Shown: positions 25,828-35,836, counted from the first letter of the stretch. The stretch: DNA of 64,000 bases from Candidatus Eremiobacterota bacterium (GCA_031082125.1 JAVHLM010000006.1:123926-187925); one strand, 5' to 3'. The notes: generated by a model from the letters alone, not told the origin. Translations and numbers: made by a program.

Positions 25828-26415
25828 TCACCATCCTCTCTCGATCTCGCTTATGACCTCGTGGGCACCCTCGAGGACATCGCGCCTCTCATGCCCGGTA
25901 AAAAGCTCGGGGAGCTCCTCGCAGGGCGCAGGCTCCTCCTCAAGGTAATCGGGAAGCCTGAAGGCACCCTTCGAGGGGGCCAGGGCAAGCAACTGGCGCT
26001 CTTCCAGTGACGCCACGTAGTGGTGGGCCCCTTCAAGGGGTCCCCCACGCCATGCCATGTAAGTTCCGGAAAAAAGATCGTCGCCACTCTGCCGGGGGGC
26101 CATGGTCAGTGACCAGAAAAGCACAAGCACCGCGAGGAGGGCCAGGGCCACGGCAGGCCTCCAGGCCGGGGCGAAAACTCTTTCGAAAAAGCCCCTTTTT
26201 CTGCGGGCCTGCTCCCAGAACCGCGCCCTGTACGAAGGATGAGGCTCAATGTCGCCATAAGCCCCGAGAAGGTCCCAGCTCTTCTCATGGGCCTCCTTCT
26301 CACGGCGGCAGGCATCGCAGGCCGCAAGGTGCCTTTCCAGGGCTTCTCTCTGCCCTGGGGGCGCGTCGCCTGAGAGCAACTCCCCGAGCTTTTCCCTTAC
26401 TTCCTTACATTCCAC
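25828..26415 (-). CDS. Zinc-finger anti-sigma factor
   Basis: A 195-residue membrane protein. The N-terminus is a ZAS/zf-HC2 domain: Cys3 (ECKEVREKL) and the H-x3-C-x2-C motif in RHLAACDACRRE. One membrane segment (about 107-125, VALALLAVLVLFWSLTM) is followed by a periplasmic tail. This is the standard layout for an anti-sigma factor holding an ECF sigma at the membrane. I chose the GTG at 26415, seven bases after GGGAG and at the usual family start; a TTG at 26433 is also in frame. It lies 22 bases after the sigma gene. Confidence 0.88.
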   Translation of the reverse strand: MECKEVREKLGELLSGDAPPGQREALERHLAACDACRREKEAHEKSWDLLGAYGDIEPHPSYRARFWEQARRKRGFFERVFAPAWRPAVALALLAVLVLFWSLTMAPRQSGDDLFSGTYMAWRGGPLEGAHHYVASLEERQLLALAPSKGAFRLPDYLEEEPAPCEELPELFTGHERRDVLEGAHEVISEIERGW

Positions 26416-26437
26416 AGGCCCACTCCCTTTCAAAGAT

Positions 26438-27004
26438 TTATCCTTCCACGTAGGGCGCCAGCATCTGCCTGAGGGAGAGCTTTGCCCTGTGGAGGCGCGA
26501 TTTCACTGCGGGAAGCGTGATGTTGAGGATCTTGGCTATCTCCTCGTAAGGGAGATCGTGGTAGCGGTGGAGGATCACCACGCTCCTCTGCTCTTCCGGC
26601 AGCGTCGAAAGCGCTTCCTGCACCACTTTCGCGAGCTCCTCCTTCCCGTAGCCGGCCTCCACGGGGTCCCGTTCCTCACCCCGGGGGGGCTTTTCCTGGA
26701 CCTCCTCAAGCGAAGTCCACTCCCTCCTTTTCCGCTGCTCCCTTTTCTTGAGGCAGAGGTTCATGGTCACCTTGTAAAGCCAGGTGAAGAACTGTGACCT
26801 CCCCTCGAAGCGCGCCAGGCTCCTGTAGATCCTCATGAAGACCTCCTGGGCCACGTCCTCGGCCTCGTCGGCGGTGCATCCGTAGAAGCGGTGCACCACG
26901 TTGAGGACCGTCCGGTAATAGCGGTCCATGAGGGCGCTGAAGGCCCCGTGATCGCCTTTCTTCGCCTTCTCCACCAGTTCCCTGTCGACGTCTTCGCCGT
27001 CCAT
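26438..27004 (-). CDS. ECF RNA polymerase sigma factor (RpoE type)
   Basis: A 188-residue ECF sigma factor. Region 2 (about 12-85) includes FSALMDRYYRTVLNVVHRFYG and DVAQEVFMRIYRSLARFEGRSQFFTWLYKVTMN; region 4 (about 125-185) has LPEEQRSVVILHRYHDLPYEEIAKILNITLPAVKSRLHRAK (landmarks only). Linker between them is charged. Start at ATG 27004 after AAGAGA; the frame is open to 27055 without support. The following anti-sigma and LTxxQ genes imply an envelope-stress regulon. The SLH porin gene lies just upstream, but a terminator separates them. Confidence 0.93.
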   Translation of the reverse strand: MDGEDVDRELVEKAKKGDHGAFSALMDRYYRTVLNVVHRFYGCTADEAEDVAQEVFMRIYRSLARFEGRSQFFTWLYKVTMNLCLKKREQRKRREWTSLEEVQEKPPRGEERDPVEAGYGKEELAKVVQEALSTLPEEQRSVVILHRYHDLPYEEIAKILNITLPAVKSRLHRAKLSLRQMLAPYVEG

Positions 27005-27049
27005 TCTCTTAATAAGACCCCCGTGAACGAAAAAAGTTTCTCTCTTGTA

Positions 27050-27080
27050 CAACAAAAGAGCCCCGCTTTCGCGGGGCTCT
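27050..27080 (-). terminator. Rho-independent terminator of the SLH porin gene
   Basis: A perfect 10-bp stem AGAGCCCCGC/GCGGGGCTCT (27057-27066 with 27071-27080) closed by a GAAA tetraloop on the minus strand, followed by TTTGTTG. It lies 22 bases after the porin stop codon. Confidence 0.92.
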
Positions 27081-27102
27081 CTCTTTACTCACGCGTAAAG
27101 AT

Positions 27103-30081
27103 TTAGAACTTTACCTTGAACTCCGTCATGATCTGCACGCCATTCCAGCTGAAGGGATTGGTGTTTCTCCAGTTTGAGTATGACGAGCCGACAGCCGTCG
27201 TGACATTCGTCGTGGGCTGGAGGCCTGCGCCGATCCTGTCGGTGGTGTTGAAGAACTGAATGTTGAGGCCCCACTCGGTGTTCTTGTTGATCTTGTAGTC
27301 GAAGCCAAGGTAAGGAATCGACTGCACGGTATCAACATTGGTGAACCCTGAGCTGCCAGTGGCAATCGCGTAGAGCCAGTAAATGTTGTTGGGATCATAG
27401 TGGCCGATGAAGTTGGTCCAGTCATAGCCGATCCTGCCGGTGAATCTCTCGTTGAACGGATACTGGAGGCCGAGATGGAAGCCCCTGAGCGAGAGGTTCA
27501 CATTGTTGGCGCTCGGTGCGGCACCGACGTTATAGGCGCCGGAACCGAGGTTGTAGAGACCGTTCACGACAAGGCCTGTTGACCTTCTGAAGTTGGTGTC
27601 GTAGTAGTTGGCTTCAACAATGAGGCCTGACTCGGGGAACTTGTAGTCCACGCCGAGGCCCCAGTTGTTCTGGAAGCCTCTGGGATCCTCAATGGGAGCG
27701 CCCCAGTTTGCCACTGCAGCCGGTGCAGCTGAGTTCCAGTTGTAGTAAGTGCCCATTGCGTAAGGAGTGAACACGGGGTCAATGAAGCCCGGGGTGTAAC
27801 CCATCACGAGGCTGTTGGGCACCAGGTTGACAGCGGCCACGCCGCTGATTGCGCCTGTGTAGTATCTCACGTCATAGACGCTTGTGTTGACCTGCTGAAG
27901 GCCTTCGTACCAAGCCCACATCTTACCCTTCTCGTCGGGGAAGCGGTAGGTGACCTTGAATTTCCAGCCCATCCTGTTGTTGGGGTAGGTGTCTGAATCG
28001 TGGAGCTGATACATGTTCGGGAAGTAGGACATGTTCGGGAATCTCCACATTGAGTTCACGCCCACGGGATAGCGGAGGGTGAACGGATCATACCAGGCCT
28101 GGGCTGACTTGTAGGTGAGGTCCAGGTCCAGTTTGCCCTGGGCGAGGGTGGCGCCGAGGCCGGCCCTGCCTGCTCCGCCCGTTCTCGAGAAGGAGGAGCT
28201 CATGTTAGGTCTCCAGGTGCTCGCGGCGTACTCGATGAAGAACCGGAGCTGGCTGGGATCCCACTTGTAGCTGAACTTGGCGTTCCAGTTGGTGGTCTCC
28301 TGGGGGCCGTAGCCGCCCATTGCGCCGTCGTTGCCGTTGAGGTGCGGGGTGTTCACGTTGGTGCCTGCACCGTAGGTGAAGATGGGGGACTTGTTGATCC
28401 AGCCGGGATCAGACACTACGCTGGGGGCTGTGCCGCCGGGGTTGCCGCCGGCGAGCTGCACTGAGTACCAGCCTGAAGGATTGACCCATCCGAAGGGATT
28501 GGTCTGGCCGTTGAAGCCCGTAGGATTGATGAGCCCGTTGGCGCCGGTGTAGGTGTAAATACCATTGGTGCCGTAAGGACCGGCGCCAGTGGTGGCTATG
28601 CCGGCAGCGCTGCCCAGGAAGCCGCTCCCGAAATTGGAAACCATGTCATTGGTGGCTCTCAGGAAGCCGAGCTTGAAATTGCCGCCGCCGAAGCGCCAGC
28701 CAAAATCAACACCGTAGGCCCAGTTGTTGTAATCGCTCCCGTACTGGGTGAGGTTCTGACCGATAAGAGCGGGGAATATCGCAGTGCTGTTCAAAAGGCC
28801 GGCTCCCCTGTAAGGATCGGCATCAGCAAGCCTGGTGGCGAAGACTTCCCAGTCCATGTCAGCGAGGAAGTGGCAGGAGCCAAACACCCTGAAGCCGTAG
28901 TTGTTGAGGTACTGGGGGCCGTTCACGTTCGGGTTGGGAACGCCGGCGTAAAGGATGTTGTCCATGCTGAGCTCGCCGAAGGAGCCGCCGATGAGCTTGA
29001 TCCCTGAAGTCTTGTGCTTTACCCAGAAGTTGTCGAGGACCATCCTGGTCCAGGGCTGGTTGCTCGAACCCTGGCCGGTCCATGATGAACCCTGGTTGAG
29101 GATCTGGGCGGTGAACGGGTTGCAGAGGTAAGGAGCTGACACGCCGTAGAAGGCATCCACTACGGGGTCGCCCATCGAGGTGTAAGCGGCAAGCTCGAGG
29201 CCTGCATCGATCTCGTCATTGATCTTGGCATTGATGCCGAGGGTGGCTTTCATTGAGAAGCCGGTCCCGCTGGTGAGGGGCCTGCCGTTCCTGTAGTCAG
29301 CCACGGGGAAGTTGCCATACCAGTAAGGCGAAATGTTGGCGCCGCCGACATTGCCGACCAGCTGGTTGTATGTGTGGTTCGCGCCGTTGAACTGGACACC
29401 GTTGTTATAGCTCGTGAAAGCGGGTGCCACTGTCGGGTTGGCGGGTATGTAGCTGTAAAGAGGCATATAGTTCGGTGCCGTGCTGGCGTAAAGACCGGAA
29501 TTCACCGACTGATTCCACTGCTGATAGTAAGTGGTGGCAGCGGGAGCAGTAACTGTTCCGGTAACGGTATTGAAGCCAAGTGTCGGGCCGAAGGCATTGG
29601 TGCCGACGTGGTACTCGGCCCTGCTTGAGCCCCAATTCTGGAAGCCTTGGGTCACGAGGATGCTGTCAATTTCGCCGTAGAAGGTGATTCTCTCAAGCTC
29701 GGTGACTCTCTTGTCGAGTTTGCTTACATTTTCTTCCAAGTTTGTCACGCGGACTCCCAGAGCATCTAACTCATCTTTCAGCTGCATGACGAGCTTCCTG
29801 AGCTCCTCAAGGTCTGCCTTGGTGGCGAAGGTTGCGTGCTCCTGATCGTTCTTGGCAAGGAATCTTGCCACGACCATCGCGAGTTCGTAACGGGTTGCGG
29901 CTCTGTCGCCTTTGAAGGTCCCATCGGGATAGCCTTCCACTAAGCCTTTCGCTGCGAGATTGGCCACAGCGTCTCTCGCCCAGTGTTCATCGGGTACATC
30001 GCCAAAAAGCGGTGCAGCATAGAGAGGGGTCATCAGCATGAAGACCATTGCTGCAACCAGAAGCCAGGTATACTTCTTCAT
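27103..30081 (-). CDS. SLH-domain, coiled-coil outer-membrane porin
   Basis: A 992-residue outer-membrane protein. Signal peptide 1-22, one SLH domain (about 25-75; FGDVPDEHWARDAVANLAAKG..GYPDGTFKGDRAATRYELA), a heptad coiled coil (about 85-135; ELRKLVMQLKDELDALG), then a long beta-barrel (about 137-992) rich in Gly, Asn, Tyr and Trp and ending in ...MTEFKVKF with a C-terminal Phe, the outer-membrane insertion signal. SLH domains of such porins bind pyruvylated or peptidoglycan-linked polymers and tether the outer membrane. It starts at ATG 30081 behind AAGGAGG and ends at a strong terminator; probably abundant. Orthologues are known in Cyanobacteria, Negativicutes and other Terrabacteria diderms. 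Confidence 0.92.
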   Translation of the reverse strand: MKKYTWLLVAAMVFMLMTPLYAAPLFGDVPDEHWARDAVANLAAKGLVEGYPDGTFKGDRAATRYELAMVVARFLAKNDQEHATFATKADLEELRKLVMQLKDELDALGVRVTNLEENVSKLDKRVTELERITFYGEIDSILVTQGFQNWGSSRAEYHVGTNAFGPTLGFNTVTGTVTAPAATTYYQQWNQSVNSGLYASTAPNYMPLYSYIPANPTVAPAFTSYNNGVQFNGANHTYNQLVGNVGGANISPYWYGNFPVADYRNGRPLTSGTGFSMKATLGINAKINDEIDAGLELAAYTSMGDPVVDAFYGVSAPYLCNPFTAQILNQGSSWTGQGSSNQPWTRMVLDNFWVKHKTSGIKLIGGSFGELSMDNILYAGVPNPNVNGPQYLNNYGFRVFGSCHFLADMDWEVFATRLADADPYRGAGLLNSTAIFPALIGQNLTQYGSDYNNWAYGVDFGWRFGGGNFKLGFLRATNDMVSNFGSGFLGSAAGIATTGAGPYGTNGIYTYTGANGLINPTGFNGQTNPFGWVNPSGWYSVQLAGGNPGGTAPSVVSDPGWINKSPIFTYGAGTNVNTPHLNGNDGAMGGYGPQETTNWNAKFSYKWDPSQLRFFIEYAASTWRPNMSSSFSRTGGAGRAGLGATLAQGKLDLDLTYKSAQAWYDPFTLRYPVGVNSMWRFPNMSYFPNMYQLHDSDTYPNNRMGWKFKVTYRFPDEKGKMWAWYEGLQQVNTSVYDVRYYTGAISGVAAVNLVPNSLVMGYTPGFIDPVFTPYAMGTYYNWNSAAPAAVANWGAPIEDPRGFQNNWGLGVDYKFPESGLIVEANYYDTNFRRSTGLVVNGLYNLGSGAYNVGAAPSANNVNLSLRGFHLGLQYPFNERFTGRIGYDWTNFIGHYDPNNIYWLYAIATGSSGFTNVDTVQSIPYLGFDYKINKNTEWGLNIQFFNTTDRIGAGLQPTTNVTTAVGSSYSNWRNTNPFSWNGVQIMTEFKVKF

Positions 30082-30472
30082 ATTTAACCTCCTTGGTTAT
30101 TTTGTGATTCGTTTTACTACTTTGGCCCGCGGGGGTCCTGAAGGAGTATCCTGGTTAGCTCCTCTTTTCCCCTTGAGGCCTTCTCGAAAAGCGCACCGGC
30201 GCCCGGGAGTTCTCCCTTACCTGCGCCTCCTTTCTTTCCCTTATTTGCACCAGGTGCAGTATTATGCTCTTCTAGAGCATCTGCCCATAGAAAGCAAAAA
30301 TTTCAAGATATATTCTTTGCAGGGCGATCCGATTCCTTCTTTACAAAAATTTTTTTTGCAAAAATTTTTCATAAGCCTTCATGGATTATCCATGATCCTA
30401 TAAATATCCTGTAAAGATAACACGAATTCCACGAATTTTCGGAGAGCGGCATGGGGAAGGAGGTGCCCGTCT
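30082..30472. other. Long regulatory leader of the porin gene, rich in palindromes
   Basis: No gene. It holds three perfect palindromes: 30246-30258 (TGCACC-A-GGTGCA), 30264-30280 (ATGCTCT-TCT-AGAGCAT) and 30379-30395 (TCATGGAT-T-ATCCATGA), plus A/T tracts at 30342-30370. The 30371-30425 segment contains TTTACA and GATAAT on the minus strand but with a 19-base spacer, so I make no firm promoter call. The unit before the ATG carries a perfect AAGGAGG. Confidence 0.6.
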
Positions 30473-31574
30473 CTAGCCGGCGATGGCCTCCTTCTCAAGA
30501 TAAGCCTGGATGAAGCCGTCGAGGTCGCCGTCAAGGACTCCCTGGATATTCCCGTTCTCCCAGGAGGTGCGGTGATCCTTCACCATGGTATAGGGATGGA
30601 GCACATAGGAGCGTATCTGGTTCCCCCAGGCGATATCCTTGTGCTCGCCGCGGAGCTCCACGAGCCTCTTCTCCTGCTCCTGCCTTTCGAGCTCAAAGAG
30701 GCGGGCCTTCAGGATCTTCATGGCCGTGGCCCTGTTGTAATGCTGGGAGCGCTCGTTCTGGCACTGCACGATGAGGCCCGAGGGGATGTGGGTGATCCGC
30801 ACGGCCGAATCGGTCTTGTTGACATGCTGCCCGCCGGCGCCGGAGCTCCGGTAAGTATCTACCATGATATCATCGGGGTTGATCTTTATATCTATCTTGT
30901 CGTCGCGCTCGGGGATCACCTCCACGAGGGCGAAGGAGGTGTGGCGCCTGTGGGCGGCGTCAAAGGGGGAGAGGCGCACGAGGCGGTGGATTCCCCGCTC
31001 GGCCTTCAGGAGGCCGTAGGCACGGAGCCCTGAGATCATCACGGTGGCTGACTTGATGCCGGCCTCCTCGCCCCACGAGGTGTCGGCCACCTCGGTCTTC
31101 ATGGCCTTGGTCTGGGCCCACCGGAGGTACATCCTGAGAAGCATCTCGGCCCAGTCCTGGGCGTCGGTGCCGCCGGCACCGGCGTGGACGGAGAGAATGG
31201 CGTTGTCACTGTCATACTCACCCGAGAGGAGGGCTTCCCGCTCGCACAGGGCGAGCCTTTCCATGAGAGCTTCATATTCCCTGTCAAACTCGAGGACCGC
31301 CGAGCTGTCGCCTTCGGCGACAAGCTCCTGGTAAAGCTTTATATCATCGAGGCTTTTCCCCAGGGTCTCGCAGGTCTCGATGACGCTTTTCGAGCGGTTG
31401 AGGGCCTCGTAGAGATCCTGGGCCTTCTTCGCGTCATCCCAGAGGCCGGGGGCGTTGAGCTCGCGCTCAAGCTTCGCCGCCTGTGCCTGTGCGCCCGCCA
31501 GGTCAAAGATACTCCTTGATGCGCAGGATTTTCTTCTCGAGTGTCTCCAGATCTTTTTCCAGTGGTGTGGCCAT
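30473..31574 (-). CDS. prfB: Peptide chain release factor 2, with programmed +1 frameshift
   Basis: RF2 recognises UAA and UGA stop codons. The main frame carries the SPF codon-recognition tripeptide (VRLSPFDAAHRR) and the catalytic GGQ loop (SSGAGGQHVNK). The gene starts at ATG 31574 (behind GGGAGGTAGCA) and reads 23 codons to a CTT-TGA at 31508-31503. A +1 shift there continues at GAC 31504 and gives a 366-residue protein, the normal RF2 length. The context AAGGAGTATCTTTGAC has an internal Shine-Dalgarno and slippery CTT identical in kind to the known E. coli site, so RF2 autoregulates. Only two bases separate it from secA. Automated calls would shorten it to start at 31264. Confidence 0.96.
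31503..31517 (-). promoter_or_regulatory. RF2 autoregulatory frameshift signal
   Basis: AAGGAG (31517-31512), TAT, then CTT-TGA-C. The Shine-Dalgarno-like hexamer three bases before CTT, the weak UGA context (C follows) and the slip from CTT to TTT match the characterised RF2 recoding element. Confidence 0.95.
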
Positions 31575-31576
31575 TG

Positions 31577-34162
31577 CTACCTCCCGCAGCACTTCTTGTA
31601 TTTCTTCCCGCTCCCGCAGGGGCAGAGCTCGTTTCTTCCCACCTTCTGCCCGCGCCTCGCCATCACCGGGACCCCTCCGTCTTCGCCCCTGTTGATACGC
31701 GTCTCGCGGGCCTTGCGCGTTTCCTTGAGGGGGCCCACCTGGACCTGCACGCGGTAGAGAAACTTTATGGTTTCCTCCTGGATCCTCTCCTTGAGGGCCT
31801 CAAAGGCATCGAAGGCTTCGTTGATGTACTCGATCCGGGGATCTTTCTGCCCGTAAGCCCGAAGGCCAATTCCCTCGCGGAGGATATCCATTGAGTAGAG
31901 GTGGTCAATCCACTTCTCATCGAGGATCCGAAGCAGGGCGAAGCGCTCAAGCTGGCGCATCACGTCGCTTGTGAGGGTTTTCTCCTTGTACTCGTAAGCA
32001 TCGCAGGCCCACTTCAGCAGAAGCTCCCTGAGCTCCTCGACCTTGCTGGTGGCAAGGTCCGTGAGCTTTACCGGGAAGGGGAGAGGGAAGGCATCCTTGA
32101 AGCTCTTGAGGAGGGCTTCACGATCCCACTGGTCGGGATGGACATGGGCGGGAGCATAAAGCTCCACCATGGCATCGATTGTCCCCTCCCGCATGCCGAT
32201 GATGGTAGGTCCCAGGTCTTCTCCGGTGAGGATCCTCCGCCGCTCGTTATAGATGGTCTCGCGCTGCTTGTTCATCACGTCATCGTACTCAAGGACATGC
32301 TTCCTTATGTCGAAGTGGTGCATCTCCACCTTCTGCTGGGCGTTCTCTATGGCCTTGGAGATCCACTTGTGCTCGATGGGCACGTCCTCCTCGATGCCCA
32401 GGCGATCCATGAGGCCTGAGATCCTCTCGGAGCCGAAAAGCCTCATCAGCTCGTCTTCAAGGGCCACGTAGAAGCGCGACGCCCCGGGGTCCCCCTGGCG
32501 TCCCGAGCGCCCCCGGAGCTGATTATCGATGCGCCGCGACTCGTGGCGCTCCGTGCCAAGGATAAAGAGCCCCCCGAGGCCTATTATCTCCTGGGCCATC
32601 GCGGCGTCAGGCGGATTTCCCCCCAGCAGGATATCCACGCCGCGGCCCGCCATGTTCGTGGCGATGGTGACGGCGCCCCTGCGGCCCGCCTGGGCGATGA
32701 TCATGGCCTCCTTCTCGTGGTATTTGGCATTGAGAATCTGGTGGGGGATGCCCTTGCGCTTCAGCATGAGGCCAAGGACCTCGGACTTTTCTATGGACCG
32801 GGTCCCCACCAGCACGGGCTGGCCCTTCTCATGGAGGCGCGTTATCTCTTCCACGGCGGCCTCGAACTTGGCCTTCTCCGTCTTGTAGACCAGGTCGGGC
32901 TGATCGGCGCGGACCATGGGCCTGTGGGTGGGAATCACGACGACGTCAAGGGTGTAGATGTCCCTGAACTCCTTCTCCTCGGTAATGGCCGTGCCCGTCA
33001 TGCCGGCGAGCTTTCTATAGAGCCTGAAGTAATTCTGAAAGGTGATGGAGGCGAGGGTCTGGTCCTCAGATCGGACCTTGAGGCCTTCCTTGGCCTCGAT
33101 TGCCTGGTGGAGGCCGTCGGAGAAGCGCCGGCCGAACATGAGGCGCCCCGTGAACTCGTCCACGATAACGATCTCGCCGTCCTTGGCAACGTACTCCACG
33201 TCCTTCTTGTAGAGCTCCTCGGCACGGAGGGCCTGGTTTATATGGTGGGCAAGCTCCATATGCTCGTTATCATAAAGGTTGGTGATGCCGAGCTCCCTCT
33301 CGACCTTGGCCACGCCCTCCTCGGTGAGGGGCACCGAGTGGGCCTTCTCATCGACGGTGTAGTCATTCTGCTTGGTGAGGCGCTTCACAAGGCGGGCGAA
33401 TTTTATGTAGAGCTCGGTGCTCTCGGTGCCGCGGCCCGATATGATGAGGGGAGTCCTTGCCTCGTCGATGAGGATCGAGTCCACCTCGTCAACGATGGCA
33501 TAGTGGAGGTCGCGCTGCACGCAGTCCTCTATGGAGAGCACCATGTTGTCCCTCAGGTAGTCAAAGCCGAACTCGTTGTTGGTGCCGTAAGTGATATCGG
33601 CCATGTACGCGAGGCGGCGGGGGACAGGCTCAAGCGACTGAAGGCTCTCGTCTTCATTCTCATAGCTCGGGTTGTAGAGAAAGGCCGAGTCATGCTGGAT
33701 GCAGGCCACCGAGAGGCCCAGGGAGTAATAGACAGGGCCCATCCACCGGCAGTCGCGCTTGGCCAGGTAGTCATTGACCGTCACGATATGGACGCCTTTG
33801 CCCAGGAGCGCGTTGAGGTAGACGGGAAGCGTCGCCATAAGGGTCTTGCCCTCGCCCGTCTTCATCTCGGCTATCCTTCCCTGGTGGAGCACCATTCCCC
33901 CTATCATCTGCACGTCAAAATGCCTGAGACCTATGGTTCTTATCGAAGCCTCGCGCACGACGGCAAAGGCCTCGGGGAGGATCTCGTCAAGAGAGTCCTC
34001 CTCCTTCACCAGCCCTGCAAGCTCCCTGGTCTTCGCCCGGAGCTCCTCATCGCTGAGGGCCTTGATGGCGGGCTCAAGGTCGTTTATCTTCAGGACCTCG
34101 CGCTCCAGCTTCTTGACTTCGCGCTCATTTCCGTCAAAGAGTTTTTTTACCAGTTGCAGCAT
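31577..34162 (-). CDS. secA: Preprotein translocase ATPase SecA
   Basis: An 861-residue motor ATPase that pushes Sec substrates through SecYEG. Landmarks: Walker [49 protein letters not shown], the intramolecular regulator region, [13 protein letters not shown], and the C-terminal zinc-binding [13 protein letters not shown]. Length is typical. Start at ATG 34162, nine bases after AAGGAA; an upstream in-frame GTG (34171) abuts that site and is less likely. The secA-prfB order, here two bases apart, is typical of Bacillus and other Terrabacteria. Confidence 0.98.
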   Translation of the reverse strand: MLQLVKKLFDGNEREVKKLEREVLKINDLEPAIKALSDEELRAKTRELAGLVKEEDSLDEILPEAFAVVREASIRTIGLRHFDVQMIGGMVLHQGRIAEMKTGEGKTLMATLPVYLNALLGKGVHIVTVNDYLAKRDCRWMGPVYYSLGLSVACIQHDSAFLYNPSYENEDESLQSLEPVPRRLAYMADITYGTNNEFGFDYLRDNMVLSIEDCVQRDLHYAIVDEVDSILIDEARTPLIISGRGTESTELYIKFARLVKRLTKQNDYTVDEKAHSVPLTEEGVAKVERELGITNLYDNEHMELAHHINQALRAEELYKKDVEYVAKDGEIVIVDEFTGRLMFGRRFSDGLHQAIEAKEGLKVRSEDQTLASITFQNYFRLYRKLAGMTGTAITEEKEFRDIYTLDVVVIPTHRPMVRADQPDLVYKTEKAKFEAAVEEITRLHEKGQPVLVGTRSIEKSEVLGLMLKRKGIPHQILNAKYHEKEAMIIAQAGRRGAVTIATNMAGRGVDILLGGNPPDAAMAQEIIGLGGLFILGTERHESRRIDNQLRGRSGRQGDPGASRFYVALEDELMRLFGSERISGLMDRLGIEEDVPIEHKWISKAIENAQQKVEMHHFDIRKHVLEYDDVMNKQRETIYNERRRILTGEDLGPTIIGMREGTIDAMVELYAPAHVHPDQWDREALLKSFKDAFPLPFPVKLTDLATSKVEELRELLLKWACDAYEYKEKTLTSDVMRQLERFALLRILDEKWIDHLYSMDILREGIGLRAYGQKDPRIEYINEAFDAFEALKERIQEETIKFLYRVQVQVGPLKETRKARETRINRGEDGGVPVMARRGQKVGRNELCPCGSGKKYKKCCGR

Positions 34163-34200
34163 AGAAAGCACTTCCTTACTGTTCGGGGCCGGTAAGGGCC

Positions 34201-34225
34201 CCCGCGGTTTCCCGCGGGCTCTCCC
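34201..34225. other. GC-rich hairpin between secA and propeller gene
   Basis: CCCGCGG-TTTC-CCGCGGG can form a perfect 7-bp stem. No T-run follows on either strand, so it is not a classic terminator; it lies in the leader of secA and downstream of the YVTN gene. Confidence 0.35.
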
Positions 34226-34312
34226 GCCCGTGACCTATTATTGTTCTTTGAAATTCAGCAAAGTCCTTTTCACGCACCATGGGGGCGGGGTGGGCGGGGG
34301 TGGGCGGGCGGG

Positions 34313-35836
34313 TCAGGGCCTCACGGCGATGCCGAAAGGCCTGCTCACCGTCGAGGCTGTCGTGGTCTGGATGGCGCTGTTCACCTCGGTATTGATGACC
34401 GTCACGGTGCCCTCCAGGTTGTTTGCCACGAAGACCCTGGTGCCGCTCGAGGTAATCCCGAGGCCCATGGGGCCCTTTCCTGTGTTGACGGTTGCCACAA
34501 CGGCGCCCGAGCGGGCGTCAATGACAGAGACATAGTTGGATCCGTAATTGGTGACATAGACCCTGTCGCCTCGCGGCGACGCCACTATCCTCATGGGCTG
34601 CACGCCCACCCTGATCTTTCCCAGGTGGGCCATGCGGGCCGTCTCCACCACCGAGACATCGCAGCCATTGTAATTGGCCGTGAAGAGGTACTGGCCGCTG
34701 GGCGTCATGCAGATTCCCTGGGGGAAGGCTCCCACCTCGCAGGCCCCGATGACGGACCCTCCCACCCTGTTCAGGGCCACCACTTCACCGGCAGAAGTCG
34801 TGGCAAGGGCCACGTAGATACGGTCAGCTCCCACGACAAGGGCCCTGGGCTGGGCATCGCTCCCGATGCGGGTTGCCCTCACGCGGTAATAACTGAGGGC
34901 GGTGTTGGTCTGCGCCGAGATGACCAGCACGCCGGGGTTGGTGCCCGACACGGAGACATAGACGTTCCCGTCGGGGCCCCTTGCGATGTCCGTCACGATG
35001 CCGCCCGTGGGGACGGAGCCCAGGACCTTGTTTCCGTTGGGCACATCAATGACGGTGATGTACTGGGTTTCGGTGGAGACGAAGAGCTTTGAGCCCGAGT
35101 TGTCAAAGGCCACCCAGTAGGGCTTGGAGGCGAGGTTCACGAAGGTCATCTCCTTCGGCGCGTTGGGGTCCATCACGGTGATGCTGTTGGGATGATAGTT
35201 TACCGGCGTCTGGAAGCTGTATGCCCCGCCCGGGTTCATATGCATCTCCGGCGGGGCGAAGCCCGTAAGGGAGTCGGGATCGGCACCGGCGGCGATGGCA
35301 GATCGGTATTGAAGGGTTGACATGTTGCTCCCGGGTCCGGGAATCCCGGTCTTGCTCGACGCGCTTGATCCCGGCGCGGTGATGGCTGCAAAAGCCACGT
35401 ACACGGCATTGGGGATCGTCACACGGGAGCTCTCGTACGTGCCCCCGCCCCCCGAGAGGGAGGGCGCCTGCCTCTTTGCCGTGAGCACTATGGTGACGCT
35501 CGCGGGAGAGCGGCCCTCGACCTTCACCTGCTTGGTGACGGGATAATATCCCTCCTTGATGGCGGCAATATTGTAAACACCGTCGGGGAGGTCGTTGAAC
35601 CAGAACCACCCCATGATGTTGGTCCTGGTCTCCATCTTGGTGCCTTCCACGACGACAAGTGCCGCCTCGACGCCCTTGCCGAACTTGTACTCATCTTTCG
35701 TGATGCCCAACTGCTCGGCACCCGCCGACTCCATGATGTAGCCTATGATGGGCGCCGCGGCGGCGCGGGGAGACGCGCAGGCCACGATGGCCAGAAAAAG
35801 CAATGCCATCACTGCCGCTTTAGGCACTGTTCTCAT
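34313..35836 (-). CDS. Secreted YVTN-type beta-propeller protein
   Basis: A 507-residue exported protein. Signal peptide about 1-27. Residues about 50-115 form a carboxypeptidase-regulatory-like beta sandwich (NIMGWFWFNDLPDGVYNIAAIKEGYYP). The C-terminal 270 residues contain seven-bladed-propeller repeats of YVTN type (YITVIDVPNGNKVLGSVPTGG; VYVTNYGSNYVSVIDARSGAVV; VFVANNLEGTVTVINTEVNS). These repeats typically bind ligands or surface partners. Its start overlaps the end of the YqgF-like gene by 17 bases, implying coupled translation at the end of the lpt transcript. Confidence 0.82.
   Translation of the reverse strand: MRTVPKAAVMALLFLAIVACASPRAAAAPIIGYIMESAGAEQLGITKDEYKFGKGVEAALVVVEGTKMETRTNIMGWFWFNDLPDGVYNIAAIKEGYYPVTKQVKVEGRSPASVTIVLTAKRQAPSLSGGGGTYESSRVTIPNAVYVAFAAITAPGSSASSKTGIPGPGSNMSTLQYRSAIAAGADPDSLTGFAPPEMHMNPGGAYSFQTPVNYHPNSITVMDPNAPKEMTFVNLASKPYWVAFDNSGSKLFVSTETQYITVIDVPNGNKVLGSVPTGGIVTDIARGPDGNVYVSVSGTNPGVLVISAQTNTALSYYRVRATRIGSDAQPRALVVGADRIYVALATTSAGEVVALNRVGGSVIGACEVGAFPQGICMTPSGQYLFTANYNGCDVSVVETARMAHLGKIRVGVQPMRIVASPRGDRVYVTNYGSNYVSVIDARSGAVVATVNTGKGPMGLGITSSGTRVFVANNLEGTVTVINTEVNSAIQTTTASTVSRPFGIAVRP

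Noticed and set aside
31503..31508. In-frame TGA in prfB as a selenocysteine codon or sequencing error
   Set aside because: The surrounding AAGGAG and CTT-TGA-C match the known RF2 frameshift element exactly, and +1 reading yields the normal 366-residue RF2.
32543..34195. A 550-codon plus-strand open frame opposite secA
   Set aside because: It is the antisense of secA, which is unmistakable by motif. GC-rich codon bias makes long antisense frames common here; there is no ribosome site or recognisable domain.
34201..34225. Terminator between the propeller gene and secA
   Set aside because: The hairpin is perfect but lacks a T-run on either strand, so I list it only as a hairpin.
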